DNA of 42,550 nt from Protostelium mycophagum (Eukaryota; Evosea; Variosea; Protosteliida; Protosteliaceae). Both the position numbers and the translations under genes were made by a program. Of this stretch, positions 1 through 10,158 are shown one piece after another. Position 1 is the stretch's first letter, and every line of letters starts with the position of its first letter. The notes beneath the pieces were generated by a model that was given only the letters and a program-made list of their open reading frames with translations, had not been told where the DNA came from and did no database searches. The stretch is from the NCBI GenBank assembly GCA_002081555.1, contig MZNV01002520.1, positions 1 to 42,550 on the forward strand. The letters are read 5' to 3'.

Positions 1-2210
1 CTTTCTGATCCTCTTCAACATTCTCCTCGACCTCGTCGTCTACAACGGGTTCGCCTTGGTTTTCTTCAGACTCCTCCCTGGGTTCGACCTCTTCCTCTGC
101 CTCTTCTTCCACTTCTACTTCAACGGATTCCTCGGCATCTTTCTGTTCTTCGGCATCTGTCTGTTTATCTGCTTCTTCTCTGGCGGCTTCAGCAGCTGCC
201 TCTCTTCTCTCTGCCTCTTCAGCGGCAGCCTTTGCGGTGGCCTCCTTCTGTGCCTTCTCTTCTGCTTCTCTCTTGGCCTTCTCCTCTGCTTCTCTCTTGG
301 CCTTCTCCTCTGCTTCGTGCTTGGCCTTTCTCTCTGCCTCTTCCTCTTCAGCAGCAGCCTTTGCAGCAGCGGCAGCGGCAGCCTCAGCCTGTGCCTTCTC
401 TTCTGCTTCCTTCTTGGCTTTCTCTTCTGCCTCTTGCTTGGCCTTTCTATCTGCCTCTTCAGCAGCAGCCTTTGTGGCGGCAGCAGCTTCAGCCTCTTTC
501 TGTGCCTTCTCTTCTGCTTCCTTCTTGGCTTTCTCTTCTGCCTCTTGCTTGGCCTTTCTATCTGCCTCTTCAGCAGCAGCCTTTGTGGCGGCAGCGGCTT
601 CAGCCTCCTTCTGTGCCTTCTCTTCTGCTTCTCTCTTGGCTTTCTCTTCTGCCTCTTGCTTGGCCTTTCTCTCTGCCTCCTCCTTCGCAGCAGCTTCAGC
701 CTCTCTCTTGGCTCTCTCCTCCGCTTCTTGCTTTGCCTTCTTCTCTGCTTCCTCAGCAGCAGCCTTCGCAGCGGCAGCCTCAGCTTCTCTCTTTGCCTTC
801 TCTTCTGCTTCCTCCGCAGCTCTCTTTGCCTCAGCTGCCTTCTCTTCCTCTGCTTTTCTGGCTGCTTCCTGCTTTGCCTTGGCCTCGGCTGCGGCGGCCT
901 CTTCCTCTGCCTTTCTGGCAGCGGCGGCTTCAGCAGCTGCCTCTACCTCTCTCTTTTGTCTCTCTTCCTCTTCCCTCTTGGCTTCCTCGTCAGCAGCAGC
1001 CTTTGCAGCGGCAGCAGCCTCAGCCTCTTTCTGTGCCTTCTCTTCTGCCTCTTGTTGTGCCTTTCTCTCTGCCTCTTCAGCAGCAGCCTTTGCAGCAGCG
1101 GCAGCCTCCTTCTGTGCCTTCTCTTCTGCTTCCTTCTTGGCCTTTCTCTCTGCCTCTTCAGCAGCAGCCTTTGCAGCAGCGGCAGCTTCAGCCTCTTTAT
1201 GTGCCTTCTCTTCTGCTTCCTTCTTGGCTTTCTCTTCTGCCTCTTGCTTGGCCTTTCTCTCTGCCTCTTCAGCAGCAGCCTTTGTGGCGGCAGCCTCAGC
1301 CTCTCTCTTTGCCTTCTCTTCTGCTTCCTTCTTTGCCTTCTCTTCTGCTTCCTTCTCTGCAGCAGCAGCCTCCTTCTGTGCCTTCTCTTCTGCTTCTCTC
1401 TTCTCCTGCTCTTGCATCTCTCTCTTGGCCTTCTCGGCTGCCTCTTGTCTAACACGCTCCTCTTCTTCAGCCTTCTCCCTCTCTAAAATCTCAGCGTCCC
1501 TCTTTGCCTTGGCTTCCCGCTCTTTTTGGGCTTTAGATTGGGCGACAGCCACTGCACAATTTAAATTTTAATATAATTTCAGAATTTATATTGAAATTGA
1601 GAATTCTTGGATGATTTTGAAATTTAACAATTCCTTCTTGGCTTTCTCTTCTGCCTCTTGCTTGGCCTTTCTCTCTGCCTCTTCAGCAGCAGCCTTTGTG
1701 GCGGCAGCGGCTTCAGCCTCCTTCTGTGCCTTCTCTTCTGCTTCCTTCTTTGCCTTCTCTTCTGCTTCCTTCTCTGCAGCAGCAGCCTCCTTCTGTGCCT
1801 TCTCTTCTGCTTCTCTCTTCTCCTGCTCTTGCATCTCTCTCTTGGCCTTCTCGGCTGCCTCTTGTCTAACACGCTCCTCTTCTTCAGCCTTCTCCCTCTC
1901 TAAAATCTCAGCGTCCCTCTTTGCCTTGGCTTCCCGCTCTTTTTGGGTTTTAGATTGGGCGGCAGCCACTGCACAATTTAAAATTTAAATTTTAATGTAA
2001 TTTCAGAATTTATATTGAAATTGAGAATTCTTGGATGATTTTGAAATTCAACAATATTTCAATGGAGATCGTACGTGCAGCTGCGGCCTCTTTAGCCCTC
2101 TCTTCGGCTTCCCGCTTTGTTTTCGCTTCTGATTCTTTTCTTGCCTTCAAGTCGGCCTCTTGCTTGGCCTTTGCCTCTGCTTGCTGCACTCTCATCTCAG
2201 CCTCTTTGTT
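1..2210 (-). CDS. Ala/Glu/Lys-rich coiled-coil protein, 3' part (runs off the left edge)
   Basis: I do not recognise a family. On the minus strand a frame stays open from an acceptor at 1551/1552 to the window edge, about 517 codons. It is almost entirely A, E, K, R and Q in units such as AEEKAKKEAEEKAQKEA, typical of a long single alpha-helix or coiled coil, and turns acidic near the edge (SEENQGEPVVDDEVEENVEE). An upstream exon at 2075-2210 (acceptor gcacag, donor gtacga) has the same composition and ends in phase 1. It joins in phase to the exon starting at 1551, or to a duplicated exon starting at 1968. The GTG codons at these exon starts are not initiators; the true first exon was not found upstream of 2210. 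No membrane segment or catalytic motif is visible. A cytoskeletal or scaffold role is only a guess. Confidence 0.75.
389..720 (-). repeat. 111-bp coding minisatellite (37-residue units) in the coiled-coil gene
   Basis: Three near-identical units begin near 389, 500 and 611, each containing the string tgtgccttctcttctgcttc on the plus strand, and a similar unit recurs near 1198. The 111-bp period is a multiple of three, so unit gain or loss keeps the minus-strand frame. The repeats diverge slightly (for example ctatctgcc against ctctctgcc), so they are not sequencing echoes. Confidence 0.8.
1217..2051 (-). repeat. Tandem partial gene duplication, two units of about 415-420 bp
   Basis: The stretch from about 1217 to 1631 matches 1632 to about 2051. 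Each unit carries part of an intron, its acceptor (gtgcag followed by TGGCTG) and about 330 bp of coiled-coil exon. The shared intron string gagaattcttggatgatttt lies near 1599 and near 2020. The copies differ at several sites, for example aatataattt against aatgtaattt, and the exon parts differ by small blocks, so this is a real diverged duplication. The right-hand exon copy runs into intron sequence at about 1632 without an intact in-frame donor and then reaches a stop codon. Confidence 0.85.
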
Positions 2211-2227
2211 CTGTGCATGTCAAAAAT

Positions 2228-2864
2228 GGCGGGAAAAATACACAAGATGTTTCAATGTGAGAAATCGTTCGTCTACAACGCGTGTACAAAAATAAAATCT
2301 TAAAAAATCAGAAAAAAAGGCGGGAAAACTGACAGTTACGGAAGACGGTTCCTTGTCATGCTGAGAACGTCAGTGTCAATCAAGTGTTGGATGCTTGCCG
2401 TGTTAAAAATGAGAGACCTGAAAGAGGCAGTTGCTCCTGCGAAAATTAGTGTGTTTCTTGTTGTCGAGAGTTGGAAAGTAAATTGATGTTAAATCCTGCA
2501 ATTTCGCAAAAAAATCAGCCGAAAACCCCATCCAGATAACAGAGACACCCAAAGACCTCATCAAAACCCTTGCGTTGGAGGTACGTGGCGACATCTTTTG
2601 GAGGAACGCGGCCTCACGAAACTCTGACGGCAGTTACCGCGTGTGAGTCACAACCAAGCTGTTGTAGACAGTCTTAATTGCAATGACCACCAGACAGTCA
2701 CTCCACATCCACTTAAAATAAGCGGGGAAGGCGGGAAATCTGAAGAGCTGTATATGCTCAATGGCGAACTTTGTAGAAGAATACAGAAGCTGAATAAAAA
2801 TTTCTGAAGACATTATTCAGTTAGATAACAAATTCCACTTAAAATAAGCGGGGAAGGCGGGAAA
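2228..2864 (+). promoter_or_regulatory. Cluster of four E2F-like GGCGGGAAA sites
   Basis: Identical nonamers lie at 2228-2236, 2319-2327, 2730-2738 and 2856-2864, all in the same orientation. The sequence matches the core of the E2F/DP binding site (TTTSSCGC, here reversed). The last two sit inside the 44-bp direct repeat. The first two lie just upstream of the coiled-coil exon at 2210. Binding is inference. The same core also occurs in coding DNA of this window (near 14024, 17600, 17667), so part of the signal may be background. Confidence 0.4.
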
Positions 2865-2877
2865 TCTGAAGAGCTGT
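2708..2877. repeat. 44-bp direct repeat, two copies 126 bp apart
   Basis: The segment 2708-2751 recurs without a mismatch at 2834-2877. Both begin tccacttaaaataagcgggg and end gaagagctgt. There is no open frame across either copy, and nothing else in the window matches them. The sequence between the copies is unique. This could be a recent local duplication or a footprint flanking a lost insertion. Confidence 0.85.
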
Positions 2878-3485
2878 TTCTGCTCGGACTTGCACCGGTC
2901 TACCTGCTAATCTTTGATGCAAATGGATCCCTTATTAATATTTTTATTTATTTTCTGGGTCAATAAAGAATCCTTGACGCCTTCCAAGCGCGTGCTGTAC
3001 CACGAAGGAACACTCTTCCGAATAAAATTCCAAGTGAAACGCGACTGGCCCCTTTAAATGTAGCAGTTTCGGGTGATTACAAGGGCATCTTTTCAGCCAT
3101 TTTTTATGCAATGTTATTAGGCCTTAAATTCTGCTCCTACACCCAAGTTGACATGCGATGATATTTACATATTTTTATTTATTCAGCAGCAGCTCTCCCC
3201 TTTCCCACCCTCTCAATGTGGCCTCCTCGGTCTGTCGTTGTAAATGCATCGTCAGCCCAGATATTGTATCAGTATCCTGTTGGTAAGTGTCTGACAACCT
3301 TCTATGTTGGATTCAACGAACTCAATTCTTTATTCCTTTTTTTCAATATTTTTTCTGAATATTTTTACGATGTTGGTTATATTCCTACAAGATCAGGATT
3401 TAAATTGTCAACTTATTGAGCAATCATTTCATTTTGAGTTATTCCGGCTTGCTGGATAATAGCTTCTACCTTGGAAACTCTTCCA

Positions 3486-3606
3486 CGGAGTGAAACTCCG
3501 GATAAGGGTAACTCCGTATAAACTCCGTTTGGAGTTTGACTCCGAATAAAAAGCTACCGTGAAAATTACGCTTCTTATCGTCTATCCGGAGTCTCACCCG
3601 ACTCCG
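3486..3606. repeat. ACTCCG/CGGAGT-rich palindromic cluster
   Basis: Within about 120 bp the hexamer ACTCCG occurs at about five places and its complement CGGAGT at two, plus close variants such as ggagtt. One adjacent pair forms the hairpin CGGAGTGAAACTCCG. The cluster lies in non-coding DNA about 630 bp upstream of the asparagine synthetase start. It may be a binding-site array or a foldback remnant; I cannot decide. Confidence 0.5.
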
Positions 3607-4239
3607 ATCAGCTGATGCAAGGAAAGCGCTCCTCATTCAAAAATTAGAAAGGAAGAAGAAGGACATGACGAACCAATCCAACAATGGTGATTTGATCAGA
3701 AAGAGTGGCAGCACGATCTCAATCAATGCCTTCGCCACGATCACATCACCGACCGTCACCAAGAAAGGAGCGTGTGTGCAGATCAATGCGAGAGAAATGG
3801 ACAGACAGAACTCATCTTCACCGTCGTCAAGCATGAGGGATCTGAACAAAGAAAGAGAATGAAGAGCCGGAAATTAATTCCGATCTCCTGTACAGAAAAT
3901 GCATCGAATGAGGGCTGACAAATAAATGTTGAGCGTAGATTGTCCATATCACATCGAACATCACTGATCTTATTCTTCTTCATGTTTTGTCAGAGCAACC
4001 ACAGTTCAGAAAATACTCATCCTATTCACAGAAGAGAAGCTGACTAAATTCAAAAATTGAACTTTCAGGTTGGTGCGGTCCCGTACTATTTTTGTGACAG
4101 CATAGTGATTGCATGGTGATTACAACAGTGTAGATTGTGGAAAGTGAATACTCCGAAGTTGGAATGTCAAAGGCGGAAAAAAGTAACCGAAAACCCAGAG
4201 CTCATCGATCATCCTTTCCTCATTTTAGAAAAAAGAAAG

Positions 4240-6521
4240 ATGTGTGGCATCCTCGCAATCCTCAGATCAACTGCTGAACCCGCCGAATTACGCCGTCGCG
4301 CACTCACATTATCATGCAAACAACGCCACAGAGGCCCTGATTGGAGCGGTAAGGATTTGAACATATCCCTCAGATCGCCACTCATCATCAAACAGGTGTC
4401 TGTGTTCAGAACTACGACACACCCTCTGGCAAGGTTCTTAACATTCTGGCTCACGAACGTCTGGCCATCGTGGATCCCCACAATGGAGCCCAACCTCTTA
4501 AGGATGAGGCCGGACACGTAGCTCTCACTGTTAACGGTGAGATCTGGAACCACAGAGAGCTTAGAGCACACCTCGCTCCCCAACAATTCGCCACAGAGTC
4601 CGATTGTGAACCCATCGTCTATCTGTACAAGAAGTATGGAGATGAATTCGTCGATCGCCTCGATGGTATCTTCGCCTTCTGTATTTCAGACGAAGAGAAC
4701 AACACTTTCTTGGCTGCTCGTGATCCCATCGGTGTCTGCTCAATGTACGTTGGTTGGGGCAGAGACGGATCCATATGGTTCGCCTCTGAAATGAAGGCTT
4801 TAGTAGAAGACTGTGAGACCTTCATGGAGTTCCCTCCAGGACACTACTGGTAATCCTCTTTCCATCGATTTGTGTTATGATCACAGATTATGATCTTCTT
4901 CGATGAGGCGTTTTTCAACTGATTGATCATTATCAGGTCCTCCAAGACCAACGAATTCAGACGTTGGTACAACCCAGTGTGGTTCGACGAACACATCCCC
5001 TCCACTCCTTTGGACCTCGCTCTTCTGAGAGAAAAGTTCGAAGCCTCTGTCGTTAAGCGTCTCATGACTGACGTACCGTGAGTTTTCAGGGAAATTTCAT
5101 CTCGATCCATCATCCCATCCCATTGCGGTGATCTCTGCTGTTGCTATTTTTGGAAGTCTATCTGTCATGGCAGAGCCGTGTTCTTTATGATGAAGCTGTA
5201 CATGCATTCTCCTTACTATGACAAGAAGCTTTGTTTACCCACACAAAGAAGGCTGTGCTTGTTTATATGTTGGGCTCATCAACACTTTTATATTCTACAA
5301 GCATAATGACGAGTATTGACGAAGTACAGTTACGGAGTTCTACTCTCTGGTGGTCTTGACAGTTCACTCGTCGCCTCTATTGTCACAAGACACGCAGCTA
5401 AGCGCACTGAAGACGGTGAAAACTCTGCTGCCTGGTGGCCACGTGTCCACTCGTACTCTATTGGTCTGCCCAACTCCCCAGATCTTAAAGCTGCGAAGGA
5501 GGTCGCAGATTTCTTGGGCACAGTGCACCACTCTTTCACTTTCACAGTGCAGGTTAGTTCTTGTCTTCTGTGCTGCATGAGATTGAAAAAATGGCGTAGG
5601 AAGGAATCGATGCCCTGTCCGAAGTCATTTACCACCTTGAGACATATGACGTCACCACAATCCGTGCCTCTACACCGATGTACTTCCTCAGTCGCAGAAT
5701 TAAGGCCATGGGTGTTAAGATGGTCTTGTCAGGAGAAGGTTCGTCCCCACATTCGAATTTTCCCGACGATCTACAATCCCTTTTCTGAGAATGTTCAGGT
5801 GCCGACGAAGTTTTCGGTGGTTATTTATATTTCCACAAAGCCCCCACCGCCGCAAAATTCCACGTCGAGACATGCCACAAGATCAAGGCGTTGTCTAAAT
5901 ATGACTGCCTCAGAGCCAACAAGTCCACAGCCGCCTGGGGTGTTGAGGCGAGAGAGCCCTTCTTAGACAGACACTTTTTGGACGTGGCCATGTCTATTGA
6001 CCCCGAAGAGAAGATGATCAGAAAGAGCGAGGGTAGAATGGAGAAGTACATCCTGAGGAAGGCCTTTGACACACCAGACAGACCTTACTTGCCTTCACAC
6101 ATTCTTTACCGCCAGAAGGAGCAATTTTCTGACGGTGAGTCTCCTCGAACATGAAGATATCTCGACCTGTACATCGAGAGAAGACCCTATGACATCTCAA
6201 CTCATCCTCCCAGGTGTTGGTTACGGCTGGATTGACTCCCTCAAGGCTCACGCCGAGGCTCAAGTGACAGACGAGCAACTCAAGTCCGCGCAGTACCGCT
6301 TCCCCCACAACCCTCCCCAGACCAAGGAGGCCTACTACTACAGAACCATCTTCCAGAAGCATTTCCCCGGACAGTCCGCAGCCGCCACAGTGCCAGGAGG
6401 TCCCTCCATCGCTTGCAGCACACCCGCCGCGATTGAGTGGGAAGCTGCATGGAAGAACCAGCTGGACCCCTCTGGAAGAGCCATTCAAGACGTCCACACC
6501 TCGACCACTGCCCCCCAATAA
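4240..6521 (+). CDS. ASNS: Asparagine synthetase (glutamine-hydrolysing)
   Basis: Cytosolic enzyme that makes asparagine and glutamate from aspartate, glutamine and ATP. Seven exons give 569 residues: 4240-4348, 4396-4849, 4937-5077, 5330-5552, 5600-5738, 5799-6134 and 6214-6521, all junctions in phase. Length matches the family (554-561). The start ATG at 4240 is fixed by MCGILAIL, because Cys2 must be the N-terminal nucleophile of the glutaminase domain; the longer upstream frame lacks an ATG and is rejected. The N-terminal half shows [18 protein letters not shown] and NGEIWNH. The synthetase half shows the ATP pyrophosphatase loop SGGLDSS, then [12 protein letters not shown] and EAREPFLDR. 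Introns are 47-87 nt except one of 252 nt. The stop codon overlaps an AATAAA signal (6517-6522). Confidence 0.97.
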
Positions 6522-6522
6522 A
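6517..6522 (+). terminator. AATAAA poly(A) signal overlapping the ASNS stop codon
   Basis: The TAA stop at 6519-6521 lies inside the hexamer AATAAA. The same arrangement is seen for the HAD hydrolase, STAT, SOD and amine oxidase genes in this window. Confidence 0.6.
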
Positions 6523-6678
6523 ACAGCCCTTGGAAGGTCCAATTTTCCTTGCGTGTCATGTGCTGTGTGTTGATGGTGTCTACAACTGTTGATCAACCCG
6601 TCGTCCTGAGAACACTGACAATCCTTCCGGAAGTTCCAAGTTACCCCACAAACACCAACAGCTACAAATACAAAGAAG

Positions 6679-8025
6679 ATGACTGCAGCACCACCAGGTT
6701 CTGATTTTGATTATCACGCGAAGATCCTCTTGATCGGTGACAGCGGTGAGTCTCACTTTTGATTTCATCGACTTCATTTCATCAATCAGTGCGAGAAAAG
6801 AGCTCAAACAAGAGTTTATAGAATTTTGAATATTCATAAAGAATGTCTTCACGATTCAAAATTGATTCCGTCATCAATTATGTCAACTATGGTCTCTCCT
6901 TTTGTCTCTCCTTCAGCTTCTGTGCATCATCTTTAATCTTTTGGACGACATCATTATCTGCATCGTTCTCGCATCACCAAGAAATCTACTCTCAACAATT
7001 TTAAGGTGTTGGAAAGACAGCCCTCCTTCGACGATTCGTAGAGGACTCTTTCTCAACTCTATTTGTAACAACGATAGGGTAAGACTCTTGACATAAATCC
7101 ACATCATGGCGTATACTTCCAACCGAGCGAGCACAACACAAGAGTGACAAATTCTTGTGCACCGCGAGCAGTAATGCAATGATTCTTCTTCATCTTGACA
7201 ACAATGTGACAGAAGTTTAGAGTTGACTTCAAAGTGAGGACAGTCGAAATAAATGGAAAGAAATGGAAGATACAGCTGTGGGACACAGCAGGTATTCACT
7301 TTCTATTTTTAGATCCATTTATGGACGTCTCCACTTATTACTGATCAAATACAGGCCAGGAGAGATTTCAAACGATCACCTCTGGTAATCTCCTGCATCT
7401 CCAACTCATTAATGACAAGTGCAGCTTACTATAGAAGAGCAGATGGTGTTCTACTTGTTTATGATTGCACATGCGAGAGCACATTCAATTCCATCAACCG
7501 GTACTCACTTTTTTGTTCTTGTTCTGGAATCATGCAAATGATCTGTAAATTTAACATCGAACGTGATTCATTCGAACAGATGGATTGCTAATGTGGAAGA
7601 ACACGCTGCACCTACGACAAACATGATGCTCATCGCCGCCAAATGTGATCTGGTCGATCAGAAGGTGACCTGCAAGATTTTTCACCTCATTTTTTTGCAC
7701 AAAAATAGACTTTGAAATTCTCGAGCACGTTATGTACCGTACCCTCGTCCCGTTAAAAGTTGCTCACCCATCGCCTAGCAACGACTCAGATCATGACGCG
7801 TTGTAGGTGGTGACTACCGGCAGGGGGCAAGCGCTGGCGGATGAGTACGAGATTCCATTTTTAGAAACAAGTTCAAAGACAAGCATGAATATAGAGGAGG
7901 CAGTGATGGGCATCACACAAGAAGTGAAGAAGAGAGTAGTAGATCAACAACAACAGAAATTAAACCAAAGACATAGCGTCAACCTGAAGAATTCGAGCAC
8001 AGAGGGCGGGAGTAAATGTTGTTGA
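6679..8025 (+). CDS. Rab-family small GTPase (Rab8/Rab1-like)
   Basis: Membrane-traffic GTPase of 206 residues in seven exons: 6679-6745, 7006-7078, 7221-7291, 7355-7384, 7425-7500, 7580-7664 and 7807-8025. Visible motifs are the P-loop GDSGVGKT, switch I VTTIGVDFKVRT, switch II WDTAGQERFQT, the ETSSK box and a C-terminal CC for double geranylgeranylation. The overall pattern ([21 protein letters not shown]) is closest to the Rab1/Rab8 group. The guanine-specificity motif is odd: IAAKCDL replaces the usual GNKCDL, so the Asn of NKxD is Ala. Otherwise the protein looks intact. The intron ending at 7806 has acceptor gttgtag, part of the dispersed octamer family. The first intron (260 nt) is long for this locus. 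Confidence 0.95.
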
Positions 8026-8289
8026 TATATATCTGTTAATGTCTTATCTCTTAATCCTTATGATCTCTCTGATGACCTTCGATGACAGATTTACCACATT
8101 CGCAGGAAGATCGATCGCATGCGAATATTTTAATCTGCGATAAAATTATCCAATTTATCCCCCATTTATCCGGAATTCTTTTACGTTCTCTCCCGCGGTT
8201 CTTCTCCCTCCATCACACGTATTTAAATAAACACGTGTCCTCCTTCTATACAGCAACAACTCGTCAGATAGAAGTAATCACAATCAGAG

Positions 8290-9325
8290 ATGGCAACAAC
8301 AATTCGTAAATTTCAAAAACTGAGGGGATTACTGTTCGATATAGATGGGACCTTAGCAGGTGCATTTCAGTCATTATTAATTACATCTCACATCAACAGA
8401 TACCGATACCATCCATTTTCAGATCTTCCAAGAGGTTCTGAAGCCCTTTGGTTATACTGTCAATGATGAGTTCTATCAACAAAACGTATCAGGTGTGACA
8501 TCGTAGTTTGAGGCTGCGATCAACATTTTCTCACTTTAATCAGGTCGTCACAATCCCGAAATCTTTCGAGAGCTTCTTCCAAAAGAATACACTCAGCAGC
8601 AGGTCAGAAAACCTTGACCTTTACATTCTAAGCAGGAACAGGTGTTAGATTTTGGTGATGAAAAAGAGAGAGTGTTTAGAGAGCATATCGCTTCAGGAAA
8701 GGGTGAAATGATTGCAACTGCTGGACTTGTCGATCTGTTGGAGTCTTTCAAAAACTATAATGAGAGTATTAAGAGGACCCCTGTGGCAACAGAACTTCAC
8801 GCTTTGAGGTGCGTGTGTGTCACAAACGCTTGCCGTCCTAACGCAGAATTTATGGTCAACCATCTGAAGGTTTGTACATCGTCATTAAAATCTGAAAGGT
8901 AAAGGTGAATGATTACTTTGAGAGCCTTGTTATTGGTGATGAATGCGAGGCAGGAAAGCCACACCCAGGTATACTTTATTCTTTTGATGATGATCATGAC
9001 ACGATCGCAGCACCTTATTTGGAAGGTATGAGAAGAGCTGGTGTGACAGGCGATCAGTGTGTTGCTTTTGAGGATTCACCTTCTGGTGTAAAATCAGCAC
9101 GAGGTGAGTGCAAACATCGTTGTAGAATGATAAATAAAATGTACAGCGGCCAACATCAAGGTGATCGTGGGGATCATGTCGACACAGACCGAGGAAAACC
9201 TCAGAAAGGCCGGTGCGACACATATAGGTGACATATTGAAACATATATACTCCAGCTAACTTGGCACAGTGCGTGACTTTACATCCATCACTTTGCAGCT
9301 TTTAGATGAGCTGCTCCAACAATAA
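8290..9325 (+). CDS. HAD-superfamily hydrolase (beta-phosphoglucomutase/phosphatase-like)
   Basis: Predicted Mg-dependent phosphatase or phosphomutase of about 249 residues; the substrate cannot be named. Eight exons: 8290-8359, 8400-8492, 8544-8602, 8636-8869, 8905-8968, 9011-9103, 9147-9227 and 9270-9325. Motif I is FDIDGTLADTD with nucleophile Asp17 and Asp19. Motif II is the CVTNA region. Motif III/IV is GKPHPAPYLEGMRRAG followed by VAFEDSPSGVKSA. An alpha-helical cap lies between motifs I and II, as in subfamily IA. The exon 4 start (8636 or 8642) and the exon 5 start (8899 or 8905) each have two in-frame AG acceptors 6 nt apart. TATTTAAATA lies about 70 bp upstream of the ATG. The stop overlaps AATAAA at 9321-9326. 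Confidence 0.93.
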
Positions 9326-9326
9326 A
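9321..9326 (+). terminator. AATAAA poly(A) signal overlapping the HAD stop codon
   Basis: The TAA at 9323-9325 is contained in AATAAA, followed by a T-rich stretch (9327-9332). Confidence 0.55.
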
Positions 9327-9560
9327 TTTTTTCAAATTTGAAGATGTCATTACAAAACTAAGCAAAAATTTGCCGTTCGATGAGTTTCCATTCCCTAATG
9401 TGAGTGATGTGGTCTATATTTCGTTCTCCAAAGCACGATCTTCCTCATGTTTCGATGATGGTGCTTCCGGAATCACGCAGCTTGAATGCGATGTCGACCC
9501 GACACTTCCGGAACTAAAACATTTCTCCTCTCTTCTTTCAATTTCATCACAACAACCAAC

Positions 9561-10007
9561 ATGTTCGAACACAAGATAGACATCACCTGCTTTGAGTGCC
9601 TCCCCCTCACCTTCAAGTCCTGGAGAGGTACCTTCTTGAGGGCGAATGACGATGGATCCGTTGATCAGGCGCCTCACGCTATGTTATGGGAGTTCTGGAG
9701 AATCGTCCCTGGGGATAAGCAAGGACAATACTTTCTTAAATCATGGAAGGGAACATATCTTCACGCCAACAACAACGGTTCTTTGTCTCAGAGTGATGAG
9801 CCTGAGCAGCAGTGGACTATCCAGCACACCGGCAATGGTCGTTTTGGCTTAAAGACAGTCCACGACACCCACCTTAGAGCTGGAAACGAGTACACAGCCA
9901 GAGCAGAGACCAAGTCTGAGGGACAGGTTGATCAGGCACCTCACTACAGGTTGTGGGAGGAATGGACCATCAATGTGGACTCCACTGCCAGTGCTTGGGG
10001 ATTTTAA
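9561..10007 (+). CDS. Fascin-like beta-trefoil protein, single exon
   Basis: A small intronless gene of 148 residues. Repeated motifs of the form WRGTFLRANDDGSV, WKGTYLHANNNGSL and HDTHLRAGNEYTARA, separated by WRIVPG and WTIQH segments, are the pattern of the fascin/actin-crosslinking beta-trefoil fold (a Trp or Phe, then LxA-N/G, about 40-45 residues apart). DQAPH occurs twice (in VDQAPHAMLWEFW and VDQAPHYRLWEEW), pointing to internal duplication. There is no signal peptide or membrane segment, so a cytosolic, possibly actin-bound protein is likely. Full fascin has four trefoils, whereas this is one. The ATG at 9561 is the first in-frame ATG after a pyrimidine-rich leader. Confidence 0.85.
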   Translation: MFEHKIDITCFECLPLTFKSWRGTFLRANDDGSVDQAPHAMLWEFWRIVPGDKQGQYFLKSWKGTYLHANNNGSLSQSDEPEQQWTIQHTGNGRFGLKTVHDTHLRAGNEYTARAETKSEGQVDQAPHYRLWEEWTINVDSTASAWGF

Positions 10008-10158
10008 ATACCACTGTCTATAAAGTACTATAATCTGATTTGTGTGTTCTTTGATCTCTGAACAGACGCAAATTTGGTATTTGTGGCACGAATTTTGTTG
10101 CCGATCTATTTTTGGATAGAATTCTCGGACTTACCAAATCAAGCAGGATCATCATCGA

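Larger units (their letters stand above)
2211..4239. other. 2-kb stretch without a recognised gene
   Basis: AT-rich DNA with only short unrecognised open frames. A plus frame at 3665-3862 (65 codons) and another at 3216-3290, which ends at a donor-like gtaagt, could be exons of an unknown gene, but neither has a family signature. The stretch should hold the promoter and first exon of the minus-strand coiled-coil gene and the promoter of asparagine synthetase. It also contains a 44-bp direct repeat, four GGCGGGAAA sites and an ACTCCG-rich cluster, listed separately. Confidence 0.6.

Noticed and set aside
56-1571. Plus-strand frames of 400-476 codons rich in Ser, Leu, Cys, Phe or Ala
   Set aside because: They are antisense to the Ala/Glu/Lys coiled-coil exon; their composition is the mirror of its codons and the minus frame has matching splice sites and a homologous upstream exon.
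3216-3419. 67-codon plus frame near 3.2 kb as a gene
   Set aside because: AT-rich, no family features; the first 25 codons end at a donor-like site but no partner exon was found.
4135-4239. Upstream extension of asparagine synthetase
   Set aside because: It lacks an ATG, and the enzyme must begin Met-Cys for its N-terminal nucleophile, which fixes the start at 4240.
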